Assembly (NCBI GenBank): GCA_963744575.1
Contig: CAVUUF010000008.1
Location: 62,001 to 126,000 of the forward strand
Direction: 5' to 3'
DNA from: Palsa-504 sp963744575
Lineage (GTDB): Bacteria; Actinomycetota; Actinomycetes; Streptosporangiales; Streptosporangiaceae
DNA length: 64,000 nucleotides
The first letter of the stretch is position 1. Every line of letters starts with the position of its first letter. A model generated the notes under the pieces. It had not been told where the DNA came from. It saw only the letters and a list, made by a program, of their open reading frames with translations, and did no database searches. Of this stretch, positions 17,320 to 25,178 are shown piece by piece. Made by a program: the position numbers and the translations under genes.

Positions 17320-17793
17320 ATGGACAGTGACACGGTCATCCGCTTGAGGCGTGTCGTCCTGAAGCTCGGGCGGCAGCTCAACGCCGCTTCCCGGGAGGAA
17401 GGACTGACCCCCACCCAGGCCTCCGTGCTCGGGATAACCACTACCCGCGGGCCGCTCAGCCTGGCCGAACTCACCGAACTCGAAGGCATCAATCCGACGA
17501 TGCTTTCCCGCGTCATCGGCATGCTGGATTCTTATGACCTGATAAAGCGGCTGCGCGATCCGGATGATTTCCGCGCGGCCCGGGTCGAGGTCACGGAGAA
17601 AGGGCGCGGCGTTTACGAGCGGATCACCGCGCAGCGCAGCGCCGTGATCACCGAATCGGTCACCGGCCTGCCCGACGCGCAGCAGGCCGCGCTGGTCGCG
17701 GCGCTGCCCGCGCTTGAGAACCTGGCCGAGGACCTGCGGGACACGGTGCGCCGGGGGCGAGGCCGGCTCCGCGACGCGCCCCCACCCGACTGA
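17320..17793 (+). CDS. MarR-family transcriptional regulator
   Basis: This is a 157-residue winged-helix protein. The helix-turn-helix lies at about residues 35-80 (LTPTQASVLGITTTRGPLS to NPTMLSRVIGMLDS), followed by the wing LIKRLRDPDDFRAARVEVTEKG, where the family's conserved Asp-Arg pair reads D-P-D-D-F-R. The C-terminal helices form the dimer. The ATG at 17320 has no strong Shine-Dalgarno but follows AGGAAGGGAACGGGGAG. It lies 83 bp behind the TPP enzyme in the same direction, so it may regulate that gene or the tandem GNAT genes. The ligand is unknown. Confidence 0.88.
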   Translation: MDSDTVIRLRRVVLKLGRQLNAASREEGLTPTQASVLGITTTRGPLSLAELTELEGINPTMLSRVIGMLDSYDLIKRLRDPDDFRAARVEVTEKGRGVYERITAQRSAVITESVTGLPDAQQAALVAALPALENLAEDLRDTVRRGRGRLRDAPPPD

Positions 17794-17834
17794 CCCACCC
17801 ACCCACCCACCCACCCACCCAGCCAGCCAGCCAG
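17793..17834. repeat. CCCA tetranucleotide microsatellite passing into CCAG
   Basis: About seven CCCA units followed by four CCAG units lie directly after the MarR stop codon. It is a simple-sequence repeat without coding role in the frames examined. Copy number is likely to vary between strains. Confidence 0.95.
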
Positions 17835-17942
17835 ATATTTATCCCGAACGGCCCAGGTGCCAGCCCGGCGCCCGCGGCCCGGGGCAATCTCCCTGTCCGA
17901 AACCCGCCAGCTTGCCTCGCTGCCCGTTCCTAGCCTGGTGGC

Positions 17943-18446
17943 ATGAGCGTTTACACGACGATGGAAAGCCCGGTGGGCGAGCTGCTGCTGGTGGGCCGGA
18001 AGACCGTCGGCGGCGTGGCCCTGACCTCGGTGTCGATGGACGGGCAGCGCGGCGTGCCGACCGTACGGGACGACTGGAACCGCGACCCTGGAGCGTTCGC
18101 CGAAGTGATCCGCCAGCTCACGGCGTACTTCGCCGGGGAGCTCAGCCAGTTCAGGCTCGAGCTCGCGCCACGCGGGACCGACTTCCAGCAGCGGGTCTGG
18201 CGGGCGCTGGACTCGATCAGGTACGGGACCACGATCAGCTACGGCCAGCTCGCCGCGCAGCTCGGTGTCCCGCGCGACCGGGTCCAGGCGCTCGGCGCCG
18301 CCATCGGGGCGAACCCGCTGGCCATCGTCCGCCCCTGCCACCGGGTCATCGGCGCGGCCGGCGGCATGCGGGGCTACGCCGGAGGCGTGGATCGCAAGCA
18401 GCGGCTCCTCGCCCACGAGGGTGTCCTGCTCGGGGCGTCATGGTGA
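17943..18446 (+). CDS. ogt: Methylated-DNA-protein-cysteine S-methyltransferase
   Basis: This 167-residue DNA repair protein removes alkyl groups from O6-alkylguanine by a suicidal transfer to its own cysteine. The active-site motif PCHRVIGAAGGMRGYAGG is present near residue 122, preceded by the Tyr/Arg-finger region YGTTISYGQLAAQLG. The N-terminal ribonuclease-like domain is short, as in Ogt. The ATG at 17943 is the obvious start. The gene converges on the IS605 element, and before that insertion it converged on the glucoamylase gene. Confidence 0.95.
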   Translation: MSVYTTMESPVGELLLVGRKTVGGVALTSVSMDGQRGVPTVRDDWNRDPGAFAEVIRQLTAYFAGELSQFRLELAPRGTDFQQRVWRALDSIRYGTTISYGQLAAQLGVPRDRVQALGAAIGANPLAIVRPCHRVIGAAGGMRGYAGGVDRKQRLLAHEGVLLGASW

Positions 18447-18564
18447 TGTGCGGGTTAGCCGTCCCCGGCCAGCTCGCGCAAAGACGCCCGGGAACGTCGG
18501 CCCGGCAAGACGCCTAGGAGCAAGCCCGGCTGGGCGCCCTGGACGCGATTACGAGGACTTCACT

Positions 18565-18720
18565 TTGACGTCCTCCCCGCCGTGAACGACGGGGATTCCT
18601 CCAGCGCGGCTCACGCCGTGCTCCGGTGGGTTCCTGCTTCACCGGCATCAGCCAGGGCATGCCCTGGTCTTACGTCGCCTCCACAGGCGTTTAGCCTCTC
18701 CCTGCGCCCCAGGGCGAGGA
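18565..18720 (-). ncRNA. Probable omega RNA (reRNA) at the TnpB end
   Basis: In IS605 elements the TnpB guide RNA comes from the 3' part of tnpB and runs to the right end, with the guide copied from the flanking DNA. Here the tnpB stop is at 18611, and the right-end hairpin at 18575-18594 and the tip at about 18565 follow on the same strand. The guide would then read into 18564 and lower coordinates, the former glucoamylase 3' end. The upstream limit is a guess from family size; no transcript evidence exists. Confidence 0.45.
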
Positions 18721-19813
18721 CGTTCCTTGCCGCGTTCACGTCGCGGTCGTGGACAGTCCCGCACGCCGGGCACGTCCACTGACGGACACTGAGTGGCTTC
18801 GGTCCGTCTTTCACGCCGCAGGCCGAGCACACCTGGCTGGTGGCCTCGAACCGGCCGACCTTGGCGAACGTACGCCCGTACTGCACCGCCTTTTCCTCGA
18901 CCAGCCGCAGCAACTGGGACCAGCCAGCGTCGTAGACGGATTTAGCTAGCCGGGTCCGGGCCAGGCCGGACACGCACAAGTCCTCGGCGTAGACCGCTTG
19001 GTTGTCGCGGACCAGCTCCAGAGCTGTCTTGTGCGCGTGGTCGAGCCGGGTTTCCCGCACCTTGCGGTGCAGGGCCGCGACCCGCTTGCGGGCCTTGGCC
19101 CGGTTCGAGGAACCTTTCTGCTTGCGGGATAGTGCCTGCTGCGCGCGGGCGAGTTTGCGTTCCCTCGCCCGCAGGAACCGCGGGTTGGGGATCGGCGGCT
19201 CTCCGTCTGAGGTGATGACCAGGCTGGCTAGGCCCAAGTCGATGCCGACCTCGTCGTCGCAGGCGGGTAGCGGCGTGGCCTCGCGCTCGGCCACGAACGA
19301 GGCGTAGTAACGGCCGTCCGTCTCCATGATCACGGTGACTGACGACGGGACGGACGGCAGGTCCCGGGACCACTCCACCTTGATGTCCCCGACCTTGGCC
19401 ACGTACAGCCGCCTGCCGTGCAGGGCGAATCCGTTCCGGGTGAGCCGGATTGACTGGCGGTGGTGCTTGCGGCGGAACGCCGGGCGCCCGATCTTGCGGC
19501 CTTTGCGCTGGCCGGACAGGGAATCGAACCAGTTCCGGTAGGCGCGCCGCGCGTCCTGGCATGCTTGCACCAGCGCCACCGACGCGACCTCGCCAAGCCA
19601 TGCCCGCTCTGGCGTTTGCCTGGCCACGGTGACGACCCGGCGCTGCACTTCGGTGTCGGAGATCTTCTCCCCCGCCGCGCGGGCCGCGTCGCGGATGCGC
19701 AGGCAGTCGTTGTAGACCACCCGGGCGCACCCGAACGCCCGCGCCAGGGCTTGCTGCTGCCCCGGCATCGGGTAGATGCGGTACCGGTACCTGACCTGCA
19801 TGACACTGACCAT
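18611..19813 (-). CDS. tnpB: RNA-guided endonuclease TnpB (IS605 OrfB)
   Basis: This 400-residue protein has the TnpB layout: the N-terminal wedge YRYRIYPMPGQQQALARAFG, the GRPAFRRKHHRQSIRLT segment, and a RuvC-like nuclease with Asp in EVGIDLGLASLVIT, Glu in NQAVYAEDLCVSGL and Asp in CGTVHDRDVNAARN. The zinc finger lies between them (CSACGVKDGPK ... CPACG). All three catalytic acids are present, so it is likely active. It nicks or cuts DNA guided by omega RNA and favours element retention at the donor site. The start may be ATG 19813 or 19801 (MQVRYRYRIYP). It is divergent from tnpA with an 11-bp gap. Confidence 0.95.
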   Translation of the reverse strand: MVSVMQVRYRYRIYPMPGQQQALARAFGCARVVYNDCLRIRDAARAAGEKISDTEVQRRVVTVARQTPERAWLGEVASVALVQACQDARRAYRNWFDSLSGQRKGRKIGRPAFRRKHHRQSIRLTRNGFALHGRRLYVAKVGDIKVEWSRDLPSVPSSVTVIMETDGRYYASFVAEREATPLPACDDEVGIDLGLASLVITSDGEPPIPNPRFLRARERKLARAQQALSRKQKGSSNRAKARKRVAALHRKVRETRLDHAHKTALELVRDNQAVYAEDLCVSGLARTRLAKSVYDAGWSQLLRLVEEKAVQYGRTFAKVGRFEATSQVCSACGVKDGPKPLSVRQWTCPACGTVHDRDVNAARNVLALGRRERLNACGGDVRPGHALADAGEAGTHRSTA

Positions 19814-19824
19814 ACCGTTGGCCT

Positions 19825-20268
19825 ATGACATTTCCGGAGGATTGCCGCCGTGGCAGGCATGTGGTTTCCGCGCTCCACGTTCATTTGGTCTTCGTGACAA
19901 AATACCGGCGTGGTGTGCTCGACGCGGACATGCTCGCCTGCTGCGAGGACACCGTACGGAAGGTCTGCGGCGACTTCGGTGCCGAGCTGCGCGAGTTCAA
20001 CGGAGAAGACGACCACGTGCACCTGCTGGTTGAGTACCCGCCGAAGGTCTCCGTCTCCACGCTGGTAAACAGTCTCAAGGGCGTCTCCGCGCGGCGGCTG
20101 CGGTCGGAGTTCACCGGCCGCGTGAACCGGCACATCATGCATGGCCATTTCTGGTCGCCGTCCTACTTCGCCGCGTCCTGCGGCGGCGCGCCGCTGAGTA
20201 TCATCCGCCAGTACATCGAGCAGCAAAGACGCCCGGTTAAAGCAGTTTCCGGGCTAACCCCGCCCTGA
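19825..20268 (+). CDS. tnpA: IS200/IS605 Y1 transposase TnpA
   Basis: This 147-residue single-strand DNA transposase has the N-terminal RRGRHVVSALHVHLVFVTKYR, the metal-binding HUH motif DDHVHLLVEYPP around residue 60, and the catalytic Tyr in SIIRQYIEQQ near residue 131. The central GVSARRLRSEF and HGHFWSPSYF segments are typical. The ATG at 19825 is kept because the RRGRH segment upstream of GTG 19861 is conserved. Its last codons run into the end hairpin. It should cut and rejoin single strands at the element ends during replication. Confidence 0.95.
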   Translation: MTFPEDCRRGRHVVSALHVHLVFVTKYRRGVLDADMLACCEDTVRKVCGDFGAELREFNGEDDHVHLLVEYPPKVSVSTLVNSLKGVSARRLRSEFTGRVNRHIMHGHFWSPSYFAASCGGAPLSIIRQYIEQQRRPVKAVSGLTPP

Positions 20269-22875
20269 AGGACGGGGCTTGCGCCCGGCATCTTTGGTCA
20301 CTTGAGCCCATCCGGTCGCGTGCACGCCACGCGCGGCCGTCGCCGTTATCACGGTCGACCCCAACGACGCGATGGGAACGGTGGCCAGGAAATGCCCGTC
20401 GGCCCCGGCGGCGACGCTAACCACGTCAGTCGCCGGGCCGGACTGCCCCGGCCCGGCCGCCGCGATCACCACGGTCGCTCCGGCCGCCGTGACGCCGCTG
20501 ACCACGGCCTGGCTCCCGGCCACCGCCGCCGATGCCGAGAGCGCCAGCGCCGCCGGCGGCCCGTTCCGCACATAGCGGTCGGCGACGATACCCGGCTGGT
20601 CGGTCACGGAACCAGCAGCCAGGTCCCTGACCAGCCGCAGGTACTGCGCCTGCGCCCAGATCAGCGGAGAGGCCGAACCAGCCGGCTTGCCATTCACGAA
20701 CCCGATCAACGCCGTCGCCGGATCCGAACCGTACGGCGAGGCCGCCACGGCGGGATCTTCCCAGGCCTGCTCGGGGACCATCCCGAGACCGGACGTCATG
20801 TTCTGCATCGTCTGCAGCAGCGCCCCCGCGGCGCCAGCAGAACCGGTCTGCAGATCCTGCTCGGCCCGCTCGCCGTCGAGCAGCGGCCACGGGTGCCCGG
20901 ACCCCTTGGCCGTGGGGAACCACGGCGCCCCGGACGGGGAGCAGGACGTCGGGTCGGGGACGTAGCAGTCGCCGTAGCCGTCGGTGGCGCCGCTGGCCTT
21001 GATCCCGTACCGGTGCCACCCCGGCCCGGAGGACGTCGAGCTCTCGATGCCCGAATCGGTCACCTTCAGCGACGCCAGCACGTCCGGGTCAGACGCCGGC
21101 AACTCGCCCAGCCGGGTTAGCTCGAGGAACCCCGCGTCGACGACACGACGCTGATCCACCTGCGGCAGGCTGCCGTTGCCCAGGTCATAGGTCTCCGCCG
21201 TGTCCGGGTTCCCCGACACGGACAACCGGATGAAGTAGCGGCCGGTCCCGTACGGGCCGTTAGTGGTCACCGTCCACTTCTTCACGTTCCGCTGGTAATC
21301 GTCCGCGGTGGCCAGGTACAAGGCGGCCCGCGATGGATCGCCCGCGGCTAGCGCCAGGTGCGAGGCCGCCACCAGCCCGGCGATCTCCGCCGCGATCGTC
21401 GACGGCGAGTAGCCCGGATGCTCCTCCCAGCGCTCCACTCCGTAGGCGGGCCCGTGGTTCACGACGAAGTCGGCATCGGGGCGGATATGCGAACGGTAGA
21501 ACGCCACGTCCCCGGCGAAACCGCCCTCCCACGCCATCAGCAGCGGATAGGCATCCTCGTCGATCTCGAACAGCCCGAACGTGTCCGGCGCCACTGCCCC
21601 GTCGATCAGCGAGTTGCGCGGGAAGCTCCCGTCGGGCTGCTGGGTCCGGTCGAACAGGAACCTGACCATCGCCCGGGCGCTCGGCACGTCCCCGTCCGCC
21701 AGCAGCCCGGTGAAGGTCTCGTAGCTGTCCCGGGCGAACACCTCGCGGTAGGTCCACCCGGGATGCGTCGTCGTCGCGGGCACGGACTGGCCCCACGGGT
21801 CGGTGGGCGAGGCCACGAACGCGCCCGGATACGTCTTGTCCTCGTCCGCCTTCAGCACGTTCGCCGACAGCCAGCACATCGCCCGCGTCCGCGCGGGCGC
21901 CGAGGCGGGTGGCGGGCGGAGGGTCCGGTCATAGGCGCGCCACCCGCTCACATAATCGTCCAGGATCTGGCCGAACGGAGCTGAGGCACTCGCCCGGGCC
22001 GCCCTGATCGCCGCCGTGGCGTCGGCGCCGAACCCCAGCGCGAGCGTGAACGGCTGGCCCGGCGTCGCGTCCACTTGGGCGGTCTGCACCACGTTGCCGT
22101 CGGCTGCGGTCTGGTAGTCGCTGACCAGCCGGTGGTCGGTGTCGAGCTGGGCCAGCCCGTCGCTCGGCGTCCCCACGAAGCCGCTGGAGGTGGCCAGGAA
22201 CGGCCGGCTGGCCAGCAGCGCGCCAGTGACCTGGGCCGCGAACGGGCCGCTGGGCGCGGTGGTGTCGGCGGAGACCAGGGCGGTGGTGGCCGGGTCGGTC
22301 GTCGCGGTGTTGGCGCCCTGGTTCTTCGCGCCCCCGCCGCCGGTGTTGTCGATGGTGGCGTCCCAGCGGGTGTAGACCTTCAGGCCGGCGACGGAGCCCC
22401 CGGGCAGCGGCAGCAGGCGGGTCCGCATCACCACGCTGTCCCGGCCGGGGTCGGTGAGGTAGTCGGTCACCAGCTTGAAGCCGTGCGCGGCGTCGGTGCT
22501 GGTCACCTCGCAGACCATGGCGCTGGGATCGGGGGAGCTGACGGTGTAGGTCATGTCCCGCTGCTGCAGGGCGGTGAAGCTGCTGCCGTCGGTGACGATG
22601 TACTGCAGCGTCCCGTCGTCGGAGTTCTCGATCGTGGGACTGTACACGTCGGACAGCACGCCGTCCGCGACGGTGTACCACACCTTGGACGCGGTGCGGG
22701 TGGCCGTGCCGAAGCAGTCCTTTCTGGACGTGTCCATATACGACTGGGCGCCCGGGCCGCCGGGCGCGGCGCCCGCCGCTGGCCCGCTCACCGGCCCGAA
22801 GGCGCTGGCCTGCGCCGCCGGCGCCAGCGCAATCAATATCCCGACCACACTCACCGTAACGACGTAGCGTTTCAC
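20254..22875 (-). CDS. Secreted GH15 glucoamylase, 3' end replaced by IS605
   Basis: This is an approximately 873-residue glucan 1,4-alpha-glucosidase. A signal peptide (MKRYVVTVSVVGILIALAP, cleavage near AQASA) precedes the beta-sandwich domain and the (alpha/alpha)6 barrel. The barrel has DPWGQSVPATTTHPGW, the substrate loop YREVFARDSYETF, the catalytic acid region VERWEEHPGYSPSTIAAEIA and the catalytic base region LGMVPEQAWEDP. A small Ig-like C-terminal domain ends at GWAQVTK. The last codons, DAGRKPRPSGRG and TAG, come from the IS605 end; the original stop is now at 18549-18551. The GTG at 22875 has GAGG six bases upstream; GTG 22887 is an alternative. Activity is probably intact because the altered tail lies outside the barrel. 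Confidence 0.92.
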   Translation of the reverse strand: MKRYVVTVSVVGILIALAPAAQASAFGPVSGPAAGAAPGGPGAQSYMDTSRKDCFGTATRTASKVWYTVADGVLSDVYSPTIENSDDGTLQYIVTDGSSFTALQQRDMTYTVSSPDPSAMVCEVTSTDAAHGFKLVTDYLTDPGRDSVVMRTRLLPLPGGSVAGLKVYTRWDATIDNTGGGGAKNQGANTATTDPATTALVSADTTAPSGPFAAQVTGALLASRPFLATSSGFVGTPSDGLAQLDTDHRLVSDYQTAADGNVVQTAQVDATPGQPFTLALGFGADATAAIRAARASASAPFGQILDDYVSGWRAYDRTLRPPPASAPARTRAMCWLSANVLKADEDKTYPGAFVASPTDPWGQSVPATTTHPGWTYREVFARDSYETFTGLLADGDVPSARAMVRFLFDRTQQPDGSFPRNSLIDGAVAPDTFGLFEIDEDAYPLLMAWEGGFAGDVAFYRSHIRPDADFVVNHGPAYGVERWEEHPGYSPSTIAAEIAGLVAASHLALAAGDPSRAALYLATADDYQRNVKKWTVTTNGPYGTGRYFIRLSVSGNPDTAETYDLGNGSLPQVDQRRVVDAGFLELTRLGELPASDPDVLASLKVTDSGIESSTSSGPGWHRYGIKASGATDGYGDCYVPDPTSCSPSGAPWFPTAKGSGHPWPLLDGERAEQDLQTGSAGAAGALLQTMQNMTSGLGMVPEQAWEDPAVAASPYGSDPATALIGFVNGKPAGSASPLIWAQAQYLRLVRDLAAGSVTDQPGIVADRYVRNGPPAALALSASAAVAGSQAVVSGVTAAGATVVIAAAGPGQSGPATDVVSVAAGADGHFLATVPIASLGSTVITATAARGVHATGWAQVTKDAGRKPRPSGRG

Positions 22876-22931
22876 GGCTAGCCTCACTGCCCAGCAGCCG
22901 GCCTCTCACACCAGGAAGACGGCCCATCCTG

Positions 22932-23297
22932 GGCCGGGCTCTCAAGGCGAAGTTCCTGGCCGCGACCAGCTCCGACACGCTGCGCTCGCCGACCAGGACC
23001 GGCAAGCCCGCCCGCCAGCTGCGCAGCGCCTGGCACGAGGAGTGGGAGCGGCCCGGCAGCCCCGCGCCGCTGCCCATGCCGCTGCAGCCGATGCTGGTCA
23101 ACGAGGCGTGGCAGCGGATCGACGCGGCGGCGCAGGCGGGCCACGAGGGCGCGCTTCGCCTCGAGTCCTTCTACGTCGGCCAGGTCGTCGGCTCCTTCGA
23201 GCGGATACGGCCGGCCGCCGAGATCACCCGCCAGATCGTCGCCGACTGCGAGCGGCGGATCGCCGAACTCGAGCGGCTCTACCGGGTCACCACGTAA
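22932..23297 (+). pseudogene. Nitronate monooxygenase C-terminal fragment
   Basis: The frame ending at 23297 reads GRALKAKFLAATSSDTL, then GKPARQLRSAWHEEWERPGS, then PMPLQPMLVNEAWQRI and ESFYVGQVVGSFERIRPA. This is the last third of a nitronate monooxygenase (2-nitropropane dioxygenase) of the actinobacterial type. The FMN-binding barrel and the catalytic His are absent, and no start codon fits upstream. The 5' part must have been lost by a deletion that now abuts the glucoamylase start. Met codons inside (for example at 23076) would give only a 73-residue piece. Confidence 0.72.
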
Positions 23298-23313
23298 CCG
23301 GCGCCTCCCGGGA

Positions 23314-23502
23314 TCAGGACGCCGGGCGCTCGATCACCGCGTCGGGTCCGGGAAAGATCAGCCGGGTATGGCCGTCGTCGAATCTCACCAGGTAGGGCGG
23401 CTCGCCCTGGTCGCCGTGCACCTCGACGATCTCGCCGCTCTTATCCGGATGCCCGACGATGTTGCCGTGGATGCAGATCCGGTCGCCGTTGGTTGCCTGC
23501 AT
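23314..23502 (-). CDS. DUF1918 small SH3-like protein
   Basis: This is a 62-residue protein, MQATNGDRICIHGNIVGHP to LVRFDDGHTRLIFPGPDA. It matches the DUF1918 family, common in actinobacteria, with its GD(R/W)I start, the SGEIVEVHGDQG turn and the YLVRFDDGH strand, which resemble a KOW/SH3 barrel. The ATG at 23502 is preceded on the minus strand by AGGAGGTCCTGAC, a strong ribosome-binding site. It is a single gene downstream of, and co-directional with, the acyl-CoA ligase. The function is unknown; nucleic-acid binding is sometimes proposed. Confidence 0.88.
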   Translation of the reverse strand: MQATNGDRICIHGNIVGHPDKSGEIVEVHGDQGEPPYLVRFDDGHTRLIFPGPDAVIERPAS

Positions 23503-23550
23503 GTCAGGACCTCCTTGCTGGCAAGTACCAGCCTAGGCCCCTGGCCTCGC

Positions 23551-25068
23551 TCAGCTGTCCCGGAGGGCGGCTTTGAGGATCTTCCCTGAGGGGCCCTTGG
23601 GCAGCTCGGCCATGAACCGCACTTCCCGCGGGTACTTGTAGGCCGCCAGCCGCTCCCGGGTGTAGGCGATGATCTCCTCGGCGGTGGCCGATGCCCCGGG
23701 GCGGAGCGCCACCACCGCGACGACCTCCTCGCCGAGCCGCTCGTCCGGCTTGCCGATCACGGCCGCCTCGAGCACCGCGGGGTGGGCGTACAGGACCTCC
23801 TCGATCTCCCGCGGGTAGACGTTGTACCCGCCGCGGATCACCAGGTCCTTGGCCCGGTCGACGATGAAGTAAAAACCGTCGGAGTCCACGTACCCCAGGT
23901 CGCCCGAGTGCAGCCAGCCGTCGCCGAGCGTCTCCGCGGTAGCCTCCGGGCGCCCGAGATAGCCCTTCATCACGTTGTGGCCGCGGATGAGGATCTCGCC
24001 GACGTGCTCGCGCCCGGGCGGCAACGGCCGGCCCGCGGGATCGGCCACCCGCATCCGCACGCCCCATAGCGGCTTGCCGATGGACAGCACTTTCCGGTCG
24101 CCTGGCCGGTTGAACGAGCAGGAGCTCGCGGTCTCGGTCATCCCGTAGCCCTCGAGCACCTCGATGCGGTACTTCTCCTCGAAGGTGCGCATGATGTCCT
24201 CGGGCAGCGATGCGCCGCCGGACACCGCCACGCGCAGCGCCGACAGGTCCCGGCCGGTGATGTCCAGCTGCGCCAGGGCGTGCAGCATGGTCGGCACGCC
24301 GCCGATGACCGTGCACCGGTCGGCCTCGAGCGCGTCCAGCACCGCGGCGGGCTGGAACCGCGGCAGGATGGACAGGCAGCCGCCGTGCCGGATGAACACG
24401 TTGATCACCGACGACAGCCCGAACACGTGGAAGAACGGCAGCACCGCGAGCACCACGTCGTCGCTGCGCACGCCGAACAGCCCGCCGGCGATCGTGCTGT
24501 TCATGTACAGCTGGAAGTGGGTGAGCTCGGCCCCCTTCGGCCTGCCCGTGGTGCCGCTGGTGTAGACGAGCACGGCGGTGTCGTCCGGGGCGCGCGGGAC
24601 CCCGCCCGGCTCGTCCAGCGGCGCGGCGCCGAACAGCTCGCTGACCGGCCGGGCGCCGTCGGGCAGCGGGTCCGTTCCCATGCTGACCAGGTACAGCGGC
24701 ACCCCGGTCGTCTCGCAGGCCTTGGCCGCCTCGGCGTGCATGCCCTCGAACCCGATGAGCAGCGAAGCCGCCGAGTCGGCCAGGTGGTACTCCAGCTCCG
24801 GCGCCATCAGCAGCGGGTTCAGCGGCAGCACCACCAGGCCGGCCTTGAGCGCCCCGAAGTAGGCGGCGAGGAACGGCGGGATGTTCGGCAGCTGCAACGC
24901 CACCACCGCGCCCGGCGGCAGCCCGGCCGCCTGCAGCCCGGCCGCGAGGCGGCCCGACTGCTCGTCGAGCTCGCGGTAGCTGGTCGCGGCCCCGCCGAAG
25001 CGGCAGACCGGAGCGTCCGGCGCGGCCAGGGCCGTCTCGGTCAGGATGGTCGCCAGGTTGAAGCTCAT
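23551..25068 (-). CDS. Long-chain fatty-acid-CoA ligase (AMP-forming)
   Basis: This 505-residue ANL-superfamily enzyme should activate a carboxylic acid with ATP and CoA. The P-loop VLVYTSGTTGRPKGAELTH, the EGYGMTETASSCSF motif, the hinge region GWLHSGDLGYVDSDG, YFIVDRAKDLVIRGGYNVYP and the C-terminal catalytic Lys in KGPSGKILKAAL are all present. ATG 25068 follows GGGGGCGGG. The gene is divergent from a hydrolase-WS/DGAT-TetR operon and shares its control region, so it probably feeds acyl-CoA to the WS/DGAT enzyme. The exact chain length cannot be told. Confidence 0.93.
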   Translation of the reverse strand: MSFNLATILTETALAAPDAPVCRFGGAATSYRELDEQSGRLAAGLQAAGLPPGAVVALQLPNIPPFLAAYFGALKAGLVVLPLNPLLMAPELEYHLADSAASLLIGFEGMHAEAAKACETTGVPLYLVSMGTDPLPDGARPVSELFGAAPLDEPGGVPRAPDDTAVLVYTSGTTGRPKGAELTHFQLYMNSTIAGGLFGVRSDDVVLAVLPFFHVFGLSSVINVFIRHGGCLSILPRFQPAAVLDALEADRCTVIGGVPTMLHALAQLDITGRDLSALRVAVSGGASLPEDIMRTFEEKYRIEVLEGYGMTETASSCSFNRPGDRKVLSIGKPLWGVRMRVADPAGRPLPPGREHVGEILIRGHNVMKGYLGRPEATAETLGDGWLHSGDLGYVDSDGFYFIVDRAKDLVIRGGYNVYPREIEEVLYAHPAVLEAAVIGKPDERLGEEVVAVVALRPGASATAEEIIAYTRERLAAYKYPREVRFMAELPKGPSGKILKAALRDS

Positions 25069-25104
25069 CCCGCCCCCAGAATGACTACAGCAGAATCCGC
25101 TCAG

Positions 25105-25129
25105 TGAGACATATATTAAGTGTGTATCA
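25105..25129. promoter_or_regulatory. 25-bp dyad TGAnACAnA...TnTGTnTCA between divergent lipid genes
   Basis: In the 110-bp gap between the acyl-CoA ligase and the hydrolase genes, an AT-rich stretch has a dyad centred on 25117: TGAGACATA at the left mirrors TGTGTATCA at the right with mismatches only at inner positions. AT-rich TATATT and TTAATA elements inside it could serve as -10 boxes in both directions. It fits a TetR/FadR-type operator; the TetR gene at 28374-29000 is a candidate binder. Confidence 0.5.
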
Positions 25130-25178
25130 CCACCTTGCCTAGGCGTGCGGGCAAGCCACGTGAGCGGAGGGAACAGTG

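Larger units (their letters stand above)
18565..20293. mobile_element. Complete IS605-family element (tnpA and tnpB divergent)
   Basis: The element carries a Y1 transposase on the plus strand and TnpB on the minus strand. Both ends hold the same kind of subterminal hairpin with a 4-nt TGAA/TTCA loop: 18575-18594 near the tnpB end and 20258-20277 near the tnpA end. These lie about 10 and 16 nt from the inferred tips, as usual for IS200/IS605. The tips are inferred by removing the element: minus-strand GTGACCAA then joins AGTGAAGTCCTCGTAA, which restores a natural C-terminus (VTKVKSS, stop) for the glucoamylase gene. Exact tips may shift by one or two bases because of the shared A residues. Confidence 0.88.

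Noticed and set aside
17793..17834. Possible CRISPR-like repeat array
   Set aside because: The units are 4 bp with no spacers; a simple microsatellite. No cas genes were seen.
18478..20236. Fourteen-base direct repeat GCAAAGACGCCCGG inside and outside the IS605 element
   Set aside because: A match of this length is expected several times by chance in 64 kb, and it does not fit the element tips.
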